Below are positions 16,392 to 19,938 of a stretch of DNA of 19,938 nt, piece by piece (the stretch's first letter is position 1; each line of letters starts with the position of its first letter). Location of the stretch: assembly GCA_903922545.1 (NCBI GenBank), contig CAIXUE010000285.1, positions 1 to 19,938 on the forward strand, written 5' to 3'. The position numbers and the translations under genes are program-made. Below the pieces are notes generated by a model, which did not search any database, was not told the origin of the DNA, and was given only the letters and a program-made list of their open reading frames with translations. This DNA is from an uncultured Alphaproteobacteria bacterium. GTDB taxonomy: Bacteria; Pseudomonadota; Alphaproteobacteria; Micropepsales; Micropepsaceae.

Positions 16392-16409
16392 GCGCCGCTT
16401 GTCCGGCGC
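16392..16409 (-). promoter_or_regulatory. Hairpin just upstream of the kinase start codon
   Basis: GCGCCG (16392-16397) and CGGCGC (16404-16409) form a perfect 6-bp all-GC stem with a 6-nt loop. In the kinase transcript it ends ten bases before the ATG, where the ribosome would bind. No clear Shine-Dalgarno sequence is seen there, so translation may be low. A control function is inferred. Confidence 0.35.
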
Positions 16410-16455
16410 TCCTTGCATTGGGAAAAGTTTAGGCCAAACGGCGTTGCGGTGTGGT

Positions 16456-16486
16456 TTCCGGCACCGCTGCAATTGTGCTGCCGGAA
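16456..16486. repeat. Inverted repeat in the kinase/serS intergenic region
   Basis: Perfect 8-nt arms TTCCGGCA (16456-16463) and TGCCGGAA (16479-16486) are separated by 15 nt containing a CAATTG palindrome (16470-16475). It lies between two divergent genes. It may be an operator for either, or a hairpin; a T run at 16492-16496 is not directly adjacent to the stem, so a terminator is doubtful. The rest of the 16382-16616 gap shows no gene. Confidence 0.4.
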
Positions 16487-16610
16487 TTAGGTTTTTGTTA
16501 AGGGGCGGGATTTTTTCGCCAGCATTTCCGCGGTCTTTGACCGGGACGGGTGGGCGTGGCATCACCCATCCACAGGGATTCTTTCGCGCCCGAGCGCAAC
16601 CATGGGATGA

Positions 16611-17917
<1,307 letters not shown>

Positions 17918-17918
<1 letters not shown>

Positions 17919-18685
17919 TGCGGATCCTGGTCACCAATGATGACGGCATCCATGCGCCCGGTCTGGCGATCTCGGAAAAGATTGCCCGTGCGTTGTCGGA
18001 CGATGTGTGGGTTTTCGCGCCGGAAACCGAACAGTCTGGTACCTCGCATTCGCTGACCCTGGCGATGCCGCTACGCCTGCGGCGTATTTCCGAAAAGCGG
18101 TTTGCCGTAGCCGGCACGCCCACCGATTGCGTGATGATGGCGGCGCTGCATGTGCTGAAGGATCAGCCGCCCGATCTGGTGCTGTCCGGCGTCAATTGGG
18201 GTTCGAACCTGGCCGATGACGTCACCTATTCGGGCACCATTGCCGGCGCCATGGAAGGCTGCGCGCTGGGCATTCCGTCCATCGCCATGTCGCAGGCCGG
18301 CGATGAAGAAAGCCGCGATCTGATCGACTGGTCGGCGGGCGAGGTGCATGCCCCCGCCCTGATCAAGAAACTGATCGCCTGCGGCTGGCCCAAGGGCACG
18401 CTGATCAACATCAATTTTCCCGGCTGCACCGCCGCCGAAGTGACGGGATCGGAACTGGTGCCGCAGGGTCATTACGACCTGCAGGCCACCCAGATCACCG
18501 AGCGTCTGGATGTGCGGGGGCGGCCCTATTATTGGAATGGCCTCCGGCATCGCAAATCCGATCCGCCCGCCGACAGCGATCTGGGCGCGATTTCCGCCAA
18601 CAAGATCGCGGTGACGCCGCTGCACATGAACCTGACGGATGATCATGCCCTTCAGGAAATGCGCAAATCCCTGGGCCAAAAATAA
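17918..18685 (+). CDS. surE: 5'/3'-nucleotidase SurE
   Basis: SurE is a metal-dependent phosphatase of nucleoside monophosphates (and short polyphosphate in some species), linked to stationary-phase survival. The 255-residue product begins MRILVTNDDGIHAPGL, with metal ligands Asp8 and Asp9. Ser40 in APETEQSG and the asparagines of SGVNWGSNL (near 94-98) complete the site. The TYSGTIAGAMEGCALGIPSIA segment and the INFPG strand are typical. I reject a longer in-frame reading upstream because it runs through serS and has no family similarity; ATG 17918 overlaps the serS stop as TGATG. In many proteobacteria pcm follows surE, but here it does not. Confidence 0.97.
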
Positions 18686-18791
18686 ACGAGCGGTTAAACC
18701 GGAACTATCGCTGGTTTTTCGTGCTTAAAGCCGTCTTTACCATTCCCCAACATGATCCGTTTCGAGACATTCGTGCAGAAGGCATGAAGAG

Positions 18792-19475
18792 ATGGATTAT
18801 CGCGCAAGACTGGCCGTCCTGACATTGTTGGCCGCACTGCCTTTGGCGGCCTGTACGCCTGACAGGCCGGATACCGAATTTGCCTGGGGCGTCAACGACC
18901 ATGCCGGCACGCCTGCGCCCGTGCCCGCCGCGACGCATGCCACGGTTGCCCGCACCTATGTCTATGAAGGCGACAATTACGCCGTCCCTGCGCCCAAGCC
19001 GCGGCCCGATTACACCCCGCCGCGCGCGCCGCAGCAGACGGCCTATGCCCGCCCCACATATAGCCAGCCTTCCACTGGCCGCAGCGATGGCGCCTTTGCC
19101 TGGCCGGCCAAGGGCAGGGTGATTTCGACGTTCGGCGCCACCAGCAATGGCGAGCGCAATGACGGCATCAATATCGCGATGGCGGAAGGCACGCCGATCC
19201 GCGCCGCCGCCAGCGGCACGGTGAGTTATTCCGGCGATGAATTGAAGGATTACGGCAACCTGCTTCTGATCAAGCATGATGGCGGCTATGTCACCGCTTA
19301 CGCCCATGCCGATCAGCTTCTGGTTCAGCGCGGCGACTTTGTCGCCAAGGGCCAGGTGATCGCCTATGCCGGACATACGGGCGATGTTTCCACACCGCAG
19401 CTGCATTTTGAAATTCGCAAGGGTACGACGCCGGTCAACCCAGACGCGCTGTTGTCGGCGCAGGGCAATTCCTAA
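18792..19475 (+). CDS. NlpD-like lipoprotein with degenerate LytM (M23) domain
   Basis: The 227-residue product has a lipoprotein signal peptide with lipobox LAAC (lipidated Cys21). A long Pro/Ala-rich linker follows, then a LytM/M23 domain from about residue 103 (FAWPAKGRVISTFG to RKGTTPVNP). The zinc motif HxGID of active endopeptidases is NDGIN here (Asn123, Asn127), and HxH is QLH (His205). His172 in AYAHAD remains. Loss of two zinc ligands indicates a non-enzymatic amidase activator, like NlpD or EnvC, working on septal peptidoglycan. NlpD normally has a LysM domain; only a fragment (TYVYEGDNY, about 55-63) recalls one. ATG 18792 is preceded by AAGG/GAAGAG. Placement after surE supports the nlpD assignment. 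Confidence 0.88.
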   Translation: MDYRARLAVLTLLAALPLAACTPDRPDTEFAWGVNDHAGTPAPVPAATHATVARTYVYEGDNYAVPAPKPRPDYTPPRAPQQTAYARPTYSQPSTGRSDGAFAWPAKGRVISTFGATSNGERNDGINIAMAEGTPIRAAASGTVSYSGDELKDYGNLLLIKHDGGYVTAYAHADQLLVQRGDFVAKGQVIAYAGHTGDVSTPQLHFEIRKGTTPVNPDALLSAQGNS

Positions 19476-19552
19476 AGCTTCTGACCGAGTTCGCCTGCGA
19501 TCTCTTGGATGAATTGCCAGGCCACGCGGCCAGAGGAGCATCGGCCAGGAAA
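19472..19552 (-). pseudogene. Remnant of a second DUF815 ATPase gene 3' end
   Basis: Read on the minus strand, 19534-19472 encodes SGRVAWQFIQEIAGELGQKL then a stop, matching 19 of 20 residues of the intact DUF815 C-terminus at 19609-19671. At nucleotide level 47 of 60 bases agree; 11 of the 13 differences are silent third-position changes. Beyond it, 19539-19552 matches 13 of 14 bases of 19687-19700, but 11 nt between the two blocks are missing, which breaks the frame. No start or upstream coding part exists. The remnant's stop overlaps the stop of the lipoprotein gene. Confidence 0.85.
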
Positions 19553-19600
19553 AGTGGGAGCGTGCGGAGCACGCGAACCGGTTTTCCGTACGGCCGTGCG
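19548..19600. repeat. REP-like palindromic element
   Basis: GCGTGC GGA GCACGC (19560-19574) is a perfect 6-bp hairpin. It is flanked by GGAAAA (19548-19553) and TTTTCC (19582-19587), and followed by the palindrome CCGTACGG (19586-19593). Removing the hairpin leaves GAAAAGTGGG and GAACCGGTTTTCC, which recalls a dispersed intergenic repeat I remember from alphaproteobacterial genomes. It separates the intact DUF815 gene from the remnant. The copy number in this genome is unknown. Confidence 0.55.
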
Positions 19601-19608
19601 ACCCAAAA

Positions 19609-19938
19609 TTAAAGGGTCTGGCCGAGTTCTCCGGCTATTTCCTGAATGAACTGCCATGCTACCCGGCCAGACCGGCTGCCGCGGCCCATCGCCCAGGAAA
19701 GGGCGCGGGCACGCAAACTCTCCTTGTCGGTCTTGAGCTTGTAATAGGCGGCGTAGCCTTCAATCATCTGCAAGAATTCATCCTGGCTGCAATTGTGGAA
19801 GCCCAGCCACAGACCGAAACGGTCTGACAGCGAGACTTTTTCCTCAACCGCTTCGCCGGGATTGATGGCGGTGCCCTTTTCATTGTCCACCAGATCGCGC
19901 GGCATCAGATGGCGGCGGTTGGAGGTGGCGTAGAACAG
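19609..19938 (-). CDS. DUF815 family AAA ATPase, C-terminal part (partial at window edge)
   Basis: The gene enters from beyond the window; only its last 109 codons are present. The visible part reads LFYATSNRRHLMPRDLVDN, then EKVSLSDRFGLWLGFHNC, the EFLQMIEGYAAYY helix and a C-terminal RSGRVAWQFIQEIAGELGQTL. This is the C-terminal half of the DUF815 ATP-binding family, where the ATSNRRHL segment resembles AAA sensor 1 and the SDRFGLWLGF segment the second sensor region. Walker motifs would lie outside the window. The role is not established; the gene often lies upstream of yajC-secDF in alphaproteobacteria. It faces the lipoprotein gene, with a palindromic element and a remnant of a similar gene between them. 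Confidence 0.9.
   Translation of the reverse strand: MFYATSNRRHLMPRDLVDNEKGTAINPGEAVEEKVSLSDRFGLWLGFHNCSQDEFLQMIEGYAAYYKLKTDKESLRARALSWAMGRGSRSGRVAWQFIQEIAGELGQTL

Overview
This is an ordinary housekeeping stretch of a high-GC Gram-negative chromosome, almost certainly from an alphaproteobacterium. The evidence is the run tatA-tatB-tatC, serS, surE, NlpD-like lipoprotein and DUF815 ATPase, the run hda-ppk-ppx, an alphaproteobacterial PdhS/DivJ-like histidine kinase, and lipid A synthesis (lpxD). A Rhizomicrobium/Micropepsis-like lineage is possible but is only a guess. Coding density is very high. The longest stretch without a gene is about 235 nt (16382-16616). I see no tRNA, rRNA, CRISPR array, insertion sequence or phage gene.

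Layout. (1) 58-1310, plus strand: holC (DNA polymerase III chi) and a membrane-anchored TPR protein. (2) 1313-4333, minus strand: an ABC-F ATPase of the YheS type, then lpxD. (3) 4371-6492, plus strand: a secreted protein with two BamE-like motifs, ndk, and a short-chain dehydrogenase. ndk and the dehydrogenase each have an intrinsic terminator directly before the start codon. (4) 6485-8193, minus strand: purM-purN, overlapping by 3 nt. (5) 8336-13839, plus strand: DUF2066 protein, hda, ppk, ppx. The 142-nt gap between the divergent purM and DUF2066 genes holds a large nested inverted repeat. (6) 13981-15362: tatABC. (7) 15359-16381, minus strand: an orphan hybrid-free histidine kinase placed between tatC and serS. 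(8) 16617-19475, plus strand: serS, surE, and a lipoprotein with a degenerate LytM domain. (9) 19609-19938, minus strand: the C-terminus of a DUF815 ATPase that continues beyond the window, followed at 19472-19552 by a diverged remnant of a second DUF815 tail and a palindromic element.

How the genes work together. hda restrains DnaA after replication initiation and holC belongs to the replicative clamp loader. ndk and purMN serve nucleotide supply. ppk and ppx make and degrade polyphosphate. tatABC exports folded proteins, and the NlpD-like lipoprotein probably activates a cell-wall amidase, a class of enzyme that is often a Tat substrate.

I found no wholly new multi-gene system. The most informative oddities are the DUF815 tail remnant (an apparent scar of allelic replacement), the superimposed terminator/promoter/ribosome-site arrangements before ndk and the dehydrogenase gene, and the structured region before purM.
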